64,000 bases of DNA from Streptomyces humi (lineage in GTDB: Bacteria; Actinomycetota; Actinomycetes; Streptomycetales; Streptomycetaceae): contig NZ_LBMU02000025.1 of NCBI RefSeq assembly GCF_001005085.2, positions 124,001 through 188,000 of the forward strand, in the 5' to 3' direction. The notes beneath the pieces are model-generated. The model did no database searches and was not told the origin of the DNA. It saw only the letters and a program-made list of their open reading frames with translations. This document shows, in pieces, positions 52,636 through 60,902 of this stretch (the first letter of the stretch is position 1; each line of letters starts with the position of its first letter). The translations under genes and the position numbers were made by a program.

Positions 52636-53657
52636 GCGATCTCCAGGAGGTCTGCGGTGACGACCAGGCCGTCGACCTGACGGACCGGCGGTACGGGCGG
52701 CGGGGTGCGCCGGACGCTCACCCGGTAGGTGAGGGCGGGGACGTCGGTGAGGAAGCCGCCGATCCGGTTCGGGCCGGGGATCCACACCAGCCGGGTCGGC
52801 AGCCGCTCCCCGTCGACGGCCAGCTCGTCCAGCGGCGCCAGCCGGTCGAGCACCGCTTCGAGCAGTGCGGTCTGGTCGGCGCGGGTGGCGGCGACCGGGG
52901 TGACGGCGTAGTCGATGTCGTACGGGTCGCCGGGTACCGTCCGGCGTGCGCCGAGGGCCGTGAAGTCGCGCGGCACGACGGCGTCCACCACCCGGTCGTA
53001 CGCGGGGCGCACGTCGAACTGGAGGACGTCGAGCGCGGGCGCCGCCGGGGCGGGTTCGCCGGCCGCGCGTACGGTCACGGGCACCGCGCCGCCGCCGACC
53101 TCGATGCCGGCCAGGCGGGCGGCGAGGGCACGGTCGGCGTCGGCGAACGGCCGCGGGGTGACCGCGATCAGGTCGTCGAGGTAGGCGGTGAACCCGGTTC
53201 CGCCGAGGCAGCGCAGCTGCAACTCGGTCAGGGGGCCGGTGAGCGTCAGGTCGTCCAGGCCGAGCCGGACGGTGTCCCAGCGGCCCGCGGCCTTCACCGG
53301 CAGCAGGCGGTGCCAGGTGTTCGCCGGATCCTCGACCGGGGTCGCCGCCGACCCGGCCCGCAGTTCGAGGAAGAACGGGGCACCGCCGTAGCCCGCCGGG
53401 CGGTCGGCCCGGAGGGACAGCCGCAGTTCGGTGAATCCGCTCAGGTCCACCGGTGCGAGAGCGCGCCGCAGCCGGTGCCCGTCGGCCAGGGGTGTCGCGG
53501 AGATCCGCGCGCCGCGCCCGTCGGGGCCGTAGCCGACGATCACCGTCTCGTCGGCCATGGCGACCTCGGTGGAGGGCGTGGCGCCGTCCGGCCCCACGGC
53601 CGCCCAGAGACCCGCGTCGCCCATCGGCTCGACGGTCCGGGCGGTCATCGTCTGCAT
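52632..53657 (-). CDS. Tail terminator-like first gene of the cluster
   Basis: 341-aa protein. The N-terminal half (about 30-175) is a beta-sandwich-like module: FTELRLSLRADRPAG, FFLELRAGS, WDTVRLGLDDLTLTG and FTAYLDDLIAVTPRPF, resembling a carbohydrate-binding-type fold. The C-terminal half (about 215-335: AYDRVVDAVVPRDFTALG, DPYDIDYAVTPV, LTYRVSVRRTPPPVPP) resembles the DUF4255-type tail terminators encoded near sheath genes. Both assignments are inferred from pattern, not search. The start is ATG 53657 or 53648, and neither has a good ribosome binding site. As first gene it defines the cluster promoter side. Confidence 0.55.
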   Translation of the reverse strand: MQTMTARTVEPMGDAGLWAAVGPDGATPSTEVAMADETVIVGYGPDGRGARISATPLADGHRLRRALAPVDLSGFTELRLSLRADRPAGYGGAPFFLELRAGSAATPVEDPANTWHRLLPVKAAGRWDTVRLGLDDLTLTGPLTELQLRCLGGTGFTAYLDDLIAVTPRPFADADRALAARLAGIEVGGGAVPVTVRAAGEPAPAAPALDVLQFDVRPAYDRVVDAVVPRDFTALGARRTVPGDPYDIDYAVTPVAATRADQTALLEAVLDRLAPLDELAVDGERLPTRLVWIPGPNRIGGFLTDVPALTYRVSVRRTPPPVPPVRQVDGLVVTADLLEIA

Positions 53658-54198
53658 CCGTGCTGTCGCATGCCGCCGACTGTGCGGGTCCGGCCGTCAC
53701 CGCCCCGTCACAACCCCATCACCGCCTCCGGCCCGCGGCCCGTCCCCGGACGACCACGCCTTCCCGGCCGGCGGCCCCCGACCGTCCGGAGCACCGACCG
53801 CGCGCCCCCGACCGGCGGTCCCCGCCGTCCCGGTCGGGCGGCCACGCTCGTCCGGGCCTCGGTCCCCGGCTCGCCGGGCCGTCCGCGCGCCCTCCGGCCG
53901 CGTGGGCGGTGTTCTTCCGGTCCGGTGGACGGAACGGGGCACGACAGCCGGCGGGCCGGGGTTCACGCTGGCGGCAGCGGTCGGCGGTTCAGGGAGAGCC
54001 GAACGCGCACGGGGAGCACGGCGCCGGTCCCGGCGTCCGGGACGACTTCGGTACCCGTCTCACGGAACCGCCGTCCGCCCACCCCGTGCCGACGCCGTCA
54101 CGGTCCGCGCAACGGCCGATGGTCCCCCCTCAGGCCGACGCCACGACCGGACGGCACACCCCCTGGCCGGGGGCCACCCCTCCAGGCTCCCGGCCAGG
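53658..54198. other. Gene-free divergent control region, part 1
   Basis: Between the first cluster gene and the 26-bp repeats. Pro/Arg/Gly-coding-like composition appears in several frames on both strands, but no frame has a ribosome binding site with a recognisable product. It probably holds the cluster promoter; I cannot place a -10/-35 pair by eye. Confidence 0.4.
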
Positions 54199-54410
54199 GC
54201 GGCCATCCGCTGCGGTGTACCGAAGCGGCCATCCGGTGCGGTGTACCGGAGCGGCCGTCCGGTGCGGTGTACCGAAGCGGCCATCCGCTGCGGTGTACCG
54301 AAGCGGCCATCCGCTGCGGTGTACCGAAGCGGCCGTCCGGTGCGGTGTGCCGGAGCGGCCGTCGGGGTGCGGTGTGCCAGGGCGGTCGTCGGGGTGCGGT
54401 TCGCTGAGCG
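54199..54410. repeat. 26-bp tandem repeat between cluster and regulator
   Basis: Eight copies of a unit that starts GCGGCCATCCGCTGCGGTGT and ends ACCGAA. Copies 1-6 are exactly spaced (54199, 54225, 54251, 54277, 54303, 54329); copies 7-8 are more diverged and 1 bp longer. Each unit has two small dyads: GCGG-CCAT-CCGC and CGGT-GT-ACCG. It ends about 100 bp before the regulator start. Could be an array of protein-binding sites. Confidence 0.9.
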
Positions 54411-54512
54411 GAACAACACCTGACAGACCACTTCCGGACTTTCACTCTGGGCCCACGGGCCGCTCAGCCGGCGGCCCGGACACGGGGGCACACGGGGGAA
54501 CGGGGACAGCGC

Positions 54513-55286
54513 ATGGCATGGAGCGAGTTGACCGGCGAAGCACCGAGAACGCACCCGGCCGCGCGGGAACGCGAGGTCACCCGGCTGTGCCTGTTCGGCG
54601 CCTTCCGCCTGGAGGGCGCGAACGGGACCATCGCGGTCCCGGCGAACGAACAGCGGCTGCTGGCCTACCTCGGCCTGCACAAGCGCGCGTCCCGTTCGGT
54701 CGTCGCCGGAACCCTGTGGCCGGAAGTAACCGAGGAGCACGCGCACGGCAGCCTGCGAACGGCGCTGTGGCGACTGCGCAGGGGACGGCGGCCCACGGTC
54801 TGCGCCGACGGCGACCACCTGTACCTGTCGGACGCCGTCCGCGTGGACGTCGACGACCTCGCCCGGGCCGCCCTCCGCCTCACCGGCTCCGCGCCCGACC
54901 CCACGGACCCGGCGCTCCCGCCGGCCCTCCTGGAGGGCGGCGAGCTGCTGCCGGGCTGGGACGCGGAGTGGATCTTCTTCGAACGGGAACGGCTGCGCCA
55001 GCTCCGGCTGCACGCGCTCGAAGCGCTGAGCGCCCGGCTCACCCGGCGCGGCTGCTACGCGCTCGCGCTGGAGGCCGCCCTCAGGTGCGTCGCCATCGAA
55101 CCGCTCCGCGAGAGCGCGCACTGCGCGCTGGTCGCCGTCCACCTGGCGGAGCACAACGTCGCGGAGGCGCTCCGGCACTACGAGGCGTTCCGGCGGCTGC
55201 TCAGCGAGGAGCTGGGGCTGGAACCCTCAGCCCGTTTCACCGGCATGTTCCCGAACCGGACCGTCCCGTATCCGTCAAGCACGTGA
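54513..55286 (+). CDS. SARP/AfsR-type regulator (winged helix plus BTAD)
   Basis: 257-aa transcription factor. The winged-helix DNA-binding domain spans about 22-100 (LCLFGAFRLEG, EQRLLAYLGLHKRASRSVVAGTLWP, LRTALWRLRR). A bacterial transcriptional activator domain follows to about 245 (LPGWDAEWIFFERERLRQLRLHALE, ALRCVAIEPLRESAHCALV, EALRHYEAFRRLLSEELGLEPS). The output domain is slightly unusual, with DGDHLYLSDAVRVDV in the wing region. It diverges from the injection-system operon across 855 bp and lies directly upstream of the lysozyme/holin genes, so it is the likely activator of both arms. ATG at 54513. Confidence 0.87.
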   Translation: MAWSELTGEAPRTHPAAREREVTRLCLFGAFRLEGANGTIAVPANEQRLLAYLGLHKRASRSVVAGTLWPEVTEEHAHGSLRTALWRLRRGRRPTVCADGDHLYLSDAVRVDVDDLARAALRLTGSAPDPTDPALPPALLEGGELLPGWDAEWIFFERERLRQLRLHALEALSARLTRRGCYALALEAALRCVAIEPLRESAHCALVAVHLAEHNVAEALRHYEAFRRLLSEELGLEPSARFTGMFPNRTVPYPSST

Positions 55287-55313
55287 CCGACACACGAAAG
55301 GGGGCGGTCCGAG

Positions 55314-56354
55314 TTGGCCACCTGCCGAGGCATCGACCTGTCCGTCTACCAGCCGGCCCAGGACTGGAAGGCCCGCGAGGCCGAAGGCGTCGTCTTCGCC
55401 TTCGCCAAGGCCAGCGAGGGCGAGCACACCCATGACGCGCGGTTCGCGCAGCACATCACCGGCATCATCGGGGCCGGGCTGGTCCCCGGCGCCTACCACT
55501 TCGCGTGGCCCAACCAGGACGTCGCCGCGGAGGCGGCCAACTACACGGCCGCGGTACGACCGCACGCCGGACCCGGGTTCGTGCACTGGCTCGACCTGGA
55601 ACGCAGGTCCGACGGCGCGAACTACGCCGGCGTCACCGCGGGCGGGATCCGTGCCTACGCCACCGCCTGGATCGCCCAGGTCCAGGCCGCCTTCCCCGGT
55701 CAGCGGGTCGGCGTCTACACCTCGGCGAGCGACCTGGCCGCGGGCCACGCGCCGGCCACCGTGCCGCTCTGGTACCCCGCCTACCCCTGGTCCGGCGCGA
55801 CACCCTACGCGCGGGCCGAGGCACGTCCGCAGCCCAGCCCGTCCGGCCGGGCGCCGCTGTTCTGGCAGTTCACCTCCACTCCCCTGGACCGATCCATCTG
55901 CTACCTGAGCGAGTCCGCGCTGCGCGCGTGGGCCGCAGGAACGGAGACAGACATGCCCCTCACCACGGACGACGTCAACAAGGTCGCCGCCGCGGTCGTC
56001 GCGAAGCTCGTCGCGGGCGGCGGTGTGCTGGAGACGCAGGACGTCAGCAAGGTCGCGGCGGCCGCGGCGAAGGCGGTGCTGACCATGGACGGGGTGATCG
56101 CGGCCCCCGCGGACGCCCCGGACGTGAAGACCAACCCGTTCTGGGCCCTCCAGTCCTACGTCAAGGACACCAACGCCCGGCTGCGGCTGGTGCAGGCGAC
56201 GGAGGCGGCGCAGAGCGCGGCCATCACCCAGCTCGCCGGCGCCGTCGCCGCGTTCGACAAGACGATCGACGCCGCCGCGCTCGTCGCCTCCGTGACCGCG
56301 GCGATCGAGGCCGCCGTGCGCAAGGTCGTCATCCACCTCGACCCCGCGTCCTGA
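55314..56354 (+). CDS. GH25 lysozyme (muramidase)
   Basis: 346-aa protein. The catalytic GH25 barrel (about 1-200) starts CRGIDLSVYQPAQDWK; it has FAFAKASEGEHTHD, YHFAWPNQD and the acidic pair in HWLDLERR. A C-terminal helical region (about 215-340) has two near-repeats (DVNKVAAAVVAKLV, DVSKVAAAAAKAVL) and looks like a cell-wall or particle-binding tail. No signal peptide, so it needs a holin or cell death for release. The start is TTG at 55314 (LATCRG); the site AAAGGGGG lies 9 nt upstream. The regulator stop is 27 bp before it, so they are probably co-transcribed. Confidence 0.85.
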   Translation: MATCRGIDLSVYQPAQDWKAREAEGVVFAFAKASEGEHTHDARFAQHITGIIGAGLVPGAYHFAWPNQDVAAEAANYTAAVRPHAGPGFVHWLDLERRSDGANYAGVTAGGIRAYATAWIAQVQAAFPGQRVGVYTSASDLAAGHAPATVPLWYPAYPWSGATPYARAEARPQPSPSGRAPLFWQFTSTPLDRSICYLSESALRAWAAGTETDMPLTTDDVNKVAAAVVAKLVAGGGVLETQDVSKVAAAAAKAVLTMDGVIAAPADAPDVKTNPFWALQSYVKDTNARLRLVQATEAAQSAAITQLAGAVAAFDKTIDAAALVASVTAAIEAAVRKVVIHLDPAS

Positions 56355-56373
56355 CACCCGGAGCGGCCCGCCC

Positions 56374-56550
56374 ATGAACCTCTTCACCAGCTTCATGCGC
56401 ACCGTCGTACCGATCGTGGCCGGCCTGGTGCTGACCCTCCTGGTGCACATCGGCGTCCGGTTCGACTCGGTGTCCGTGGCCAGTGTCGTCACGACCGTCC
56501 TCACCGGCGCGTACTACACGGTTTCCCGCTCCTGGAGGACCTCGCCGTGA
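56374..56550 (+). CDS. 58-aa holin-like membrane protein
   Basis: MNLFTSFMRT start, then two hydrophobic helices (VVPIVAGLVLTLLVHIGV and VSVASVVTTVLTGAYYTV) separated by a short polar loop (RFDS), and a basic end SRSWRTSP. Size and two-helix layout fit small actinophage-type holins encoded beside endolysins. ATG at 56374 lies 20 bp after the lysozyme stop, with GGAGCGG upstream. Its stop overlaps the next small ORF (GTGA). Confidence 0.75.
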   Translation: MNLFTSFMRTVVPIVAGLVLTLLVHIGVRFDSVSVASVVTTVLTGAYYTVSRSWRTSP

Positions 56551-56660
56551 AGATCCGCTCGCGTCCGCTGGCGACCGTCGCCGGGGTCCTGCTCGGCTGG
56601 GCGACCCCGCCCGACTACCCGGGCACGACGCCCCGGCCCGCCACGGGGGCACGCGGTTAG
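56547..56660 (+). CDS. 37-aa ORF coupled to the holin-like gene
   Basis: GTG start overlaps the holin stop. The product MKIRSRPLATVAGVLLGWAT is followed by a Pro/Thr-rich tail (PDYPGTTPRP) ending GARG. It has a basic start and one short hydrophobic segment, so possibly exported or membrane-associated. Too short for confident recognition. A third lysis component or a spurious ORF are both possible; the tight GTGA coupling argues for translation. Confidence 0.4.
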   Translation: MKIRSRPLATVAGVLLGWATPPDYPGTTPRPATGARG

Positions 56661-56780
56661 CTGCACTGTGCACATTCTCACGCGTGCGGAGCCTCGGCCG
56701 CAGGTAGCGTCTGGGGCAGTCGACGTGACGGCTGCTCCGGCCGCCGCCCGAAGCCCGTGCCACGCAAGGAGAAACGACCG

Positions 56781-57590
56781 TTGTCCCTCTCGACCGTGCC
56801 CCGGGGCAGCTACTTCGAGCCCATCGACGACCACCGCTACAAGCCGACGGCGCACGCGGGCGGTGCCTGGGACCCGGACGAGCAGCACTTCAGCCCGCTG
56901 GGCGGACTCGTCGCCCACGCCATCGACCGGCACCGGGCGGCCGGCCCGGACGACGGCCTGGTCCTGTCGCGGATCAGCTACGACATCCTCGGCCGGCCGG
57001 CCCTGGACGAGTGCGAGATCAGGGTGGAGACCGTCCGTCCCGGCCGGACCATCGAGCTGGTCGAGGCGGTCGTGCGCATCGCGGGCCGGCCGGTCGTGCG
57101 GGCCCGTGCCTGGCTGCTGGCCGGCCTCGACACCACCGGGGTCGCGGGCGGCCCCGACGACCGGCTGGCCGCACCGGAGTCGCTGGCCTCCTGGCGGATG
57201 TCCGACGTCTGGCCCGGCGGCTACATCGCCTCCGTGGACGTCCGCCCGGTGGCCCCGCCCCGCCCCGGTCGTACCACCGCCTGGATCTCCACGCCGCTGG
57301 ACCTGGTGGCGGGCGTCCAGGTGAGCCCGCTCGCCTCGTATCTGGCGCTGGTCGACACCGCCAACGGCATCGCCGCCCGGCAGCCGCCCGGGCGGTGGAT
57401 GTTCCCCAACGTCGACCTGACCGTCCACCTGCACCGGCAGCCGCGCGGCGAGTGGACCGGACTGGACACCACGGTCACCTTCGGCCCCACCGGTCAGGGC
57501 CTCACCAGCACGGTGCTGCACGACGTGGACGGCCCGGTGGGCCGGGCCGAGCAGATCCTCACCGTCCGCCCGCTGCCCGTCACGCCTTGA
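56781..57590 (+). CDS. Acyl-CoA thioesterase-like protein (double hot dog)
   Basis: 269-aa protein with the TesB/4HBT_3 double hot-dog pattern: GSYFEPIDDHRYKPTAHAGGAW, QHFSPLGGLVAHAIDRHR, RISYDILGRPALDECEIRVETVRPGRTIELVEA and FPNVDLTVHLHRQPRGEWTGLDT. Such enzymes hydrolyse acyl-CoA; substrate unknown. A TTG start at 56781 follows AAGGAG with 9-nt spacing. An upstream in-frame GTG would place that site inside the gene. The stop overlaps the convergent permease gene by 11 bp. Confidence 0.82.
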   Translation: MSLSTVPRGSYFEPIDDHRYKPTAHAGGAWDPDEQHFSPLGGLVAHAIDRHRAAGPDDGLVLSRISYDILGRPALDECEIRVETVRPGRTIELVEAVVRIAGRPVVRARAWLLAGLDTTGVAGGPDDRLAAPESLASWRMSDVWPGGYIASVDVRPVAPPRPGRTTAWISTPLDLVAGVQVSPLASYLALVDTANGIAARQPPGRWMFPNVDLTVHLHRQPRGEWTGLDTTVTFGPTGQGLTSTVLHDVDGPVGRAEQILTVRPLPVTP

Positions 57591-58401
57591 CCGCGCCGGA
57601 GAGCATGCCCGAGATGAAGTGGCGCTGAAGGAAGACGTAGAGGGCGACGACCGGCAGGGCGACGATGATCGAGGCGGCGGCGAGCAGGGAGTACTGGGTG
57701 GTGTGCTCGCTCTGGAAGAAGGCGAGGCCGAGCGGGGCGGTGCGCTTGTTCTCGTCGGTGATCATGACGAGGGGGAGCAGGAACTCGTTCCACGTCCACA
57801 TGAAGACCAGCATCGCCATGGTCAGCAGGGCGGGACGGCTGGTGGGGACGAGGATGCGCCACAGGAGCCGCCAGTCCGTCGCGCCGTCCAGCCGGGCCGC
57901 CTCGATGATGCTGACCGGTACCGAACGGAAGAAGTTCCGCATCCAGAAGACGCCGAAGGCGAGGGACTGCGCGGTCTGCGGCAGGATCAGCGCCCAGTAG
58001 GAGTCGGTGAGGCCGGCGTCGCGCAGGTTGAAGTAGAGCGGGATGACGAACGCCTCGGGCGGCACCATCAGGCCGACCAGGGTGACGTAGAAGAGCAGTG
58101 ACCGGCCGGGGTAGTCGAAGAGGGCGAAGGAGAAGCCGGCCAGGACGGCGAGGACGGCCGTCAGGACCACGACGGAGACCGCGACCAGCACGCTGGAGCC
58201 CAGGTAGGCGGCGAAGTGGCCCTGCCGCCAGGCGGTGGCGAAGTTGCCGAGGTCGAGGTGGTGGGGCCAGGTGAAGGTCGGGGAGGCCTGCGCGGCGGGG
58301 GTCAGGGCCGAGGCCACCACACCGATCAGCGGTACCAGGGCCAGCGCGGCGAAGACGGTCAGGACGACGTAGTTGAGCGCGCGTTCGCGGGCGGAGATCA
58401 T
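57580..58401 (-). CDS. Sugar ABC transporter permease (MalG-like)
   Basis: 273-aa inner-membrane permease with about six helices. The EAA loop EAARLDGATDWRLLWRILVP near residue 170 docks the ATPase. FNEFLLP-like motif is present as WTWNEFLLPLVMI. ATG at 58401 overlaps the upstream permease stop by 4 nt. It forms a heterodimer with the next permease. No ATPase gene is adjacent, consistent with use of a shared MsiK-type ATPase in Streptomyces (established for other sugar transporters). Confidence 0.92.
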   Translation of the reverse strand: MISARERALNYVVLTVFAALALVPLIGVVASALTPAAQASPTFTWPHHLDLGNFATAWRQGHFAAYLGSSVLVAVSVVVLTAVLAVLAGFSFALFDYPGRSLLFYVTLVGLMVPPEAFVIPLYFNLRDAGLTDSYWALILPQTAQSLAFGVFWMRNFFRSVPVSIIEAARLDGATDWRLLWRILVPTSRPALLTMAMLVFMWTWNEFLLPLVMITDENKRTAPLGLAFFQSEHTTQYSLLAAASIIVALPVVALYVFLQRHFISGMLSGAVKA

Positions 58402-59345
58402 GTCCCGTCCTCCTCGGGCTGGAGCTTGGTGATCAGGAAGGTGATGAGCAGGATCACCACGGTCAGCACCACGGCGATGGCGCAGGCCGAGCCGACCTGG
58501 CCGGTGCCGAAGGCCCGGTTGTACACCTCGAAGGCGGGCAGGCTGGTGGCGTTGCCGGGGCCGCCGTGGGTGGCGACGTACACCAGGTCGAAGGTCTTCA
58601 GGGCGGCGATCACGGTGAGCGTGAGGGCCACGGTGATCTGGCCGCGCAGTCCGGGCAGCGTGACGGCGAGGAACTCCCGTACGGCGCCCGCCCCGTCGAG
58701 CTTGGCCGCCTCGTACAGCTCGCCGGGGATCTGGCCGATGCCGGCGATGAACAGCACCAGGCACAGGCCGATCTCCAGCCAGGTGCCGATGAGTCCGACG
58801 GACGGCAGGGCGGTGGTGAAGTCGCCGAGCCAGGGGCGGGCGACCGCGTCGAGGCCGATCGCGCGCAGCGCGGTGTTCAGGACGCCGTCGGGGGCGTAGA
58901 TCGCCGTCCAGGCGGTCGCGGTGACGACCATGGCGACCACCTGGGGCAGGAAGATCAGCGCACGGAACACCGAGACCCCGCGCAGCCGGGAGGCGCGGGT
59001 GGTGATCGCGGCCAGCAGCAGGGCGAGCCCGATCGGCAGCACGGAGAAGAAGAAGATGAGGACCAGGGAGTGCAGGAACCCGGCGCGCAGCTGCGGATCG
59101 CGGGCGATCTCGGTGTAGTTGGCGAACCCGGCCCAGGTGGAGGCGGACACGCCGTCCCAGTGGAAGAGGGAGATCTGGACCAGCTGGCCGAGCGGGACGA
59201 GGAGGAAGACCGTGAGGACGGTCAGGGCGGGAAGGGCGTAGAGGTAGCCCTTCCACTGGATCCGGCCGCGGCGCCGGGCCGGGCGCCCGCCGGGGGCGTC
59301 GGCCGGGCGCTTGCGTGCCGTCGGGCGGGATGCGGTGACAGCCAT
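58398..59345 (-). CDS. Sugar ABC transporter permease (MalF-like)
   Basis: 315-aa permease. The N-terminus is basic (RKRPADAPGGRPARRRGR) before the first helix (LYALPALTVLTVFLLVPLG). The EAA loop reads ELYEAAKLDGAGAVREFLAVTLP, followed by VYVATHGGPGNAT near the C-terminal part, typical of CUT1 sugar transporters. It lies 14 bp after the binding-protein gene and overlaps the second permease (ATGA). ATG at 59345. Confidence 0.92.
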   Translation of the reverse strand: MAVTASRPTARKRPADAPGGRPARRRGRIQWKGYLYALPALTVLTVFLLVPLGQLVQISLFHWDGVSASTWAGFANYTEIARDPQLRAGFLHSLVLIFFFSVLPIGLALLLAAITTRASRLRGVSVFRALIFLPQVVAMVVTATAWTAIYAPDGVLNTALRAIGLDAVARPWLGDFTTALPSVGLIGTWLEIGLCLVLFIAGIGQIPGELYEAAKLDGAGAVREFLAVTLPGLRGQITVALTLTVIAALKTFDLVYVATHGGPGNATSLPAFEVYNRAFGTGQVGSACAIAVVLTVVILLITFLITKLQPEEDGT

Positions 59346-59359
59346 GAGGGGGGTGCGCC

Positions 59360-60745
59360 TTAGCTGCCCTGCTGGAACCGGGCGTAGTCGGACTGGAGCT
59401 GGGCGCCGAAGGCCTGCGGGGTGAGCTGCCCCGCGGTCAGTTCCTGGACGGCGGCGGTGAGGGTGTCGTAGAAGGTCGGGGTGGTGTAGTCGAGGTAGGG
59501 CAGCAGGCCGTCCTTCTCGCTGACCGCCTTCCACTGGGCCAGGATGTCGGCGTCGACGGTGCCCGCGGCGGGCCGGTAGTCGGCCTGCGGGAGGGCGGGC
59601 AGGTTGCCGTGGTCGGCGAGGACCTTCATGCCGTTGCTGTTCACGAGGAAGTCGATGTAGGCGGCGGCCACGTCCGGGTGCTCGGACTTGGAGGTCATGG
59701 CCCAGGCGAGGCCCTCGCCGCCCTGGGTGAGCGGGGGCTGTCCGGCGGCCGGGCTGAGCGCGGTGAAGCCGACGTTCGTCTTCATCTTGGGTTCGAGTAC
59801 GGCGGCCTGCCAGGTGCCGTCGACCAGGAAGAGCGACTTGCCGGCGGCGAAGTCCGCGACCGCCTGGTCCTTGCTCTCGCCGTTGAAGCCGGAGCCGAGG
59901 TAGCCCTTGTCCGCCCAGCCGCGCAGGGTGGTGGCCGCCTTCAGGCTGCCGGGGTCGGTCCACTTGGCGCCGCCCTCGTCGAAGACGAGCTTGCGGACCT
60001 CGGCCTTGCCGGCGGTGGCCGCCTGGACGACGCCGAAGATGTGGATGCCGGGGCTCTTGTCCGCGTCACCGTAGGAAATGGGCTGGAGGCCGGACGACTT
60101 GGCCTTGGCGAGGGCGGTCTCGAAGCCGGCCAGGGTGGTGGGGGCGGCCAGGCCGAGGGACTTGAGCTTGGCCTTGTCGTAGTAGATGCCGACGATCTCG
60201 CCGGTCTGGGAGACGCCGAACAGGCTGCCGCTCTTCCAGGTCTTGCCGTCGGTGGAGAAGCGGTTGAGGTCGAGCAGCTGGGAGGGGAACGCGGTGTCCC
60301 AGCCGTAGACCTTGGCGTAGCTGTCGACGGGCTGGAGCAGGCCCGCCTTCACGAAGGCGCCCATGTCGGGGTAGCCCTGGTTGGCCTGGACGACGTCCGG
60401 CGGGTTCGAGGAGGACAGCGCCAGCTTCAGGGTCGTCTTGAGGTCGGAGAAGGAGCGGGAGACCCGCTTGATCGTGACGTTCGGATACTTCGCCATGAAC
60501 GCCTTGTTCAGCGCCTCGGTGGAGGCGTCGGTGCCCGGGTCGGTGTTCTGGTCCCACTCGGTGAGAGTGACCTTCCCGGCCTTGGCGACGTCCGTGGACA
60601 CCGGACCCGCGGTCCTGGTCGCGCCGGCGGAGGCGTTGCCGCCGGGGCCGGGCGAGCAGGCCGCGACGGCGGTGAGCAGACCGGTGGCGAGGGCGGCCGC
60701 GGCGACGGTGCGCCGGGCGGAACGGCCTCGGGTTCTCTCGGTCAT
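59360..60745 (-). CDS. Sugar-binding lipoprotein of CUT1 ABC transporter
   Basis: 461-aa extracellular solute-binding protein. Signal peptide with lipobox (LLTAVAAC) anchors it to the membrane. The mature part has VTLTEWDQNTDPGTD, PNVTIKRVSRSFSDLKTTL, the NPPDVVQANQGY segment and DGTWQAAV plus GEGLAWAMTSKSEHPDVAAAYIDFL, typical of disaccharide or oligosaccharide binders. The substrate is probably a beta-glucoside, judged from the divergent GH4 gene. ATG at 60745 follows GGAGGACCACTCC. It heads the three transport genes. Confidence 0.9.
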   Translation of the reverse strand: MTERTRGRSARRTVAAAALATGLLTAVAACSPGPGGNASAGATRTAGPVSTDVAKAGKVTLTEWDQNTDPGTDASTEALNKAFMAKYPNVTIKRVSRSFSDLKTTLKLALSSSNPPDVVQANQGYPDMGAFVKAGLLQPVDSYAKVYGWDTAFPSQLLDLNRFSTDGKTWKSGSLFGVSQTGEIVGIYYDKAKLKSLGLAAPTTLAGFETALAKAKSSGLQPISYGDADKSPGIHIFGVVQAATAGKAEVRKLVFDEGGAKWTDPGSLKAATTLRGWADKGYLGSGFNGESKDQAVADFAAGKSLFLVDGTWQAAVLEPKMKTNVGFTALSPAAGQPPLTQGGEGLAWAMTSKSEHPDVAAAYIDFLVNSNGMKVLADHGNLPALPQADYRPAAGTVDADILAQWKAVSEKDGLLPYLDYTTPTFYDTLTAAVQELTAGQLTPQAFGAQLQSDYARFQQGS

Positions 60746-60814
60746 GGAGTGGTCCTCCTGGTGCTGGTGCTGCTGCTGGTGCAGGTGGGCGTGCTGGTCG
60801 TGCCGGTGCTGCGG

Positions 60815-60871
60815 AGGTGGTGAGGGGTGTGGTGAAGGGTGTGGGGAGGGGTGTGGTGAGGGGTGTGGTGC
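60815..60871. repeat. 12-bp GT-rich tandem repeat before the transporter genes
   Basis: About five GGTGTGGTGAGG-type units in the 157-bp gap between the kinase stop and the binding-protein start. A less regular GCTGGTGCTGGTGCTGCTGC run precedes it at about 60762-60790. Strand asymmetry (G and T on the plus strand) is marked. Confidence 0.75.
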
Positions 60872-60902
60872 GTCGGCGCGGGTGCGCACGCGTCCGCGCG
60901 GG

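Noticed and set aside
54199..54410. CRISPR array
   Set aside because: The units are contiguous with no unique spacers between them and no cas genes are present.
29076..56660. Prophage
   Set aside because: No capsid, portal, terminase, integrase, replication or attachment-site features were found; only tail-type genes, lysis-like genes and a Streptomyces-type regulator.
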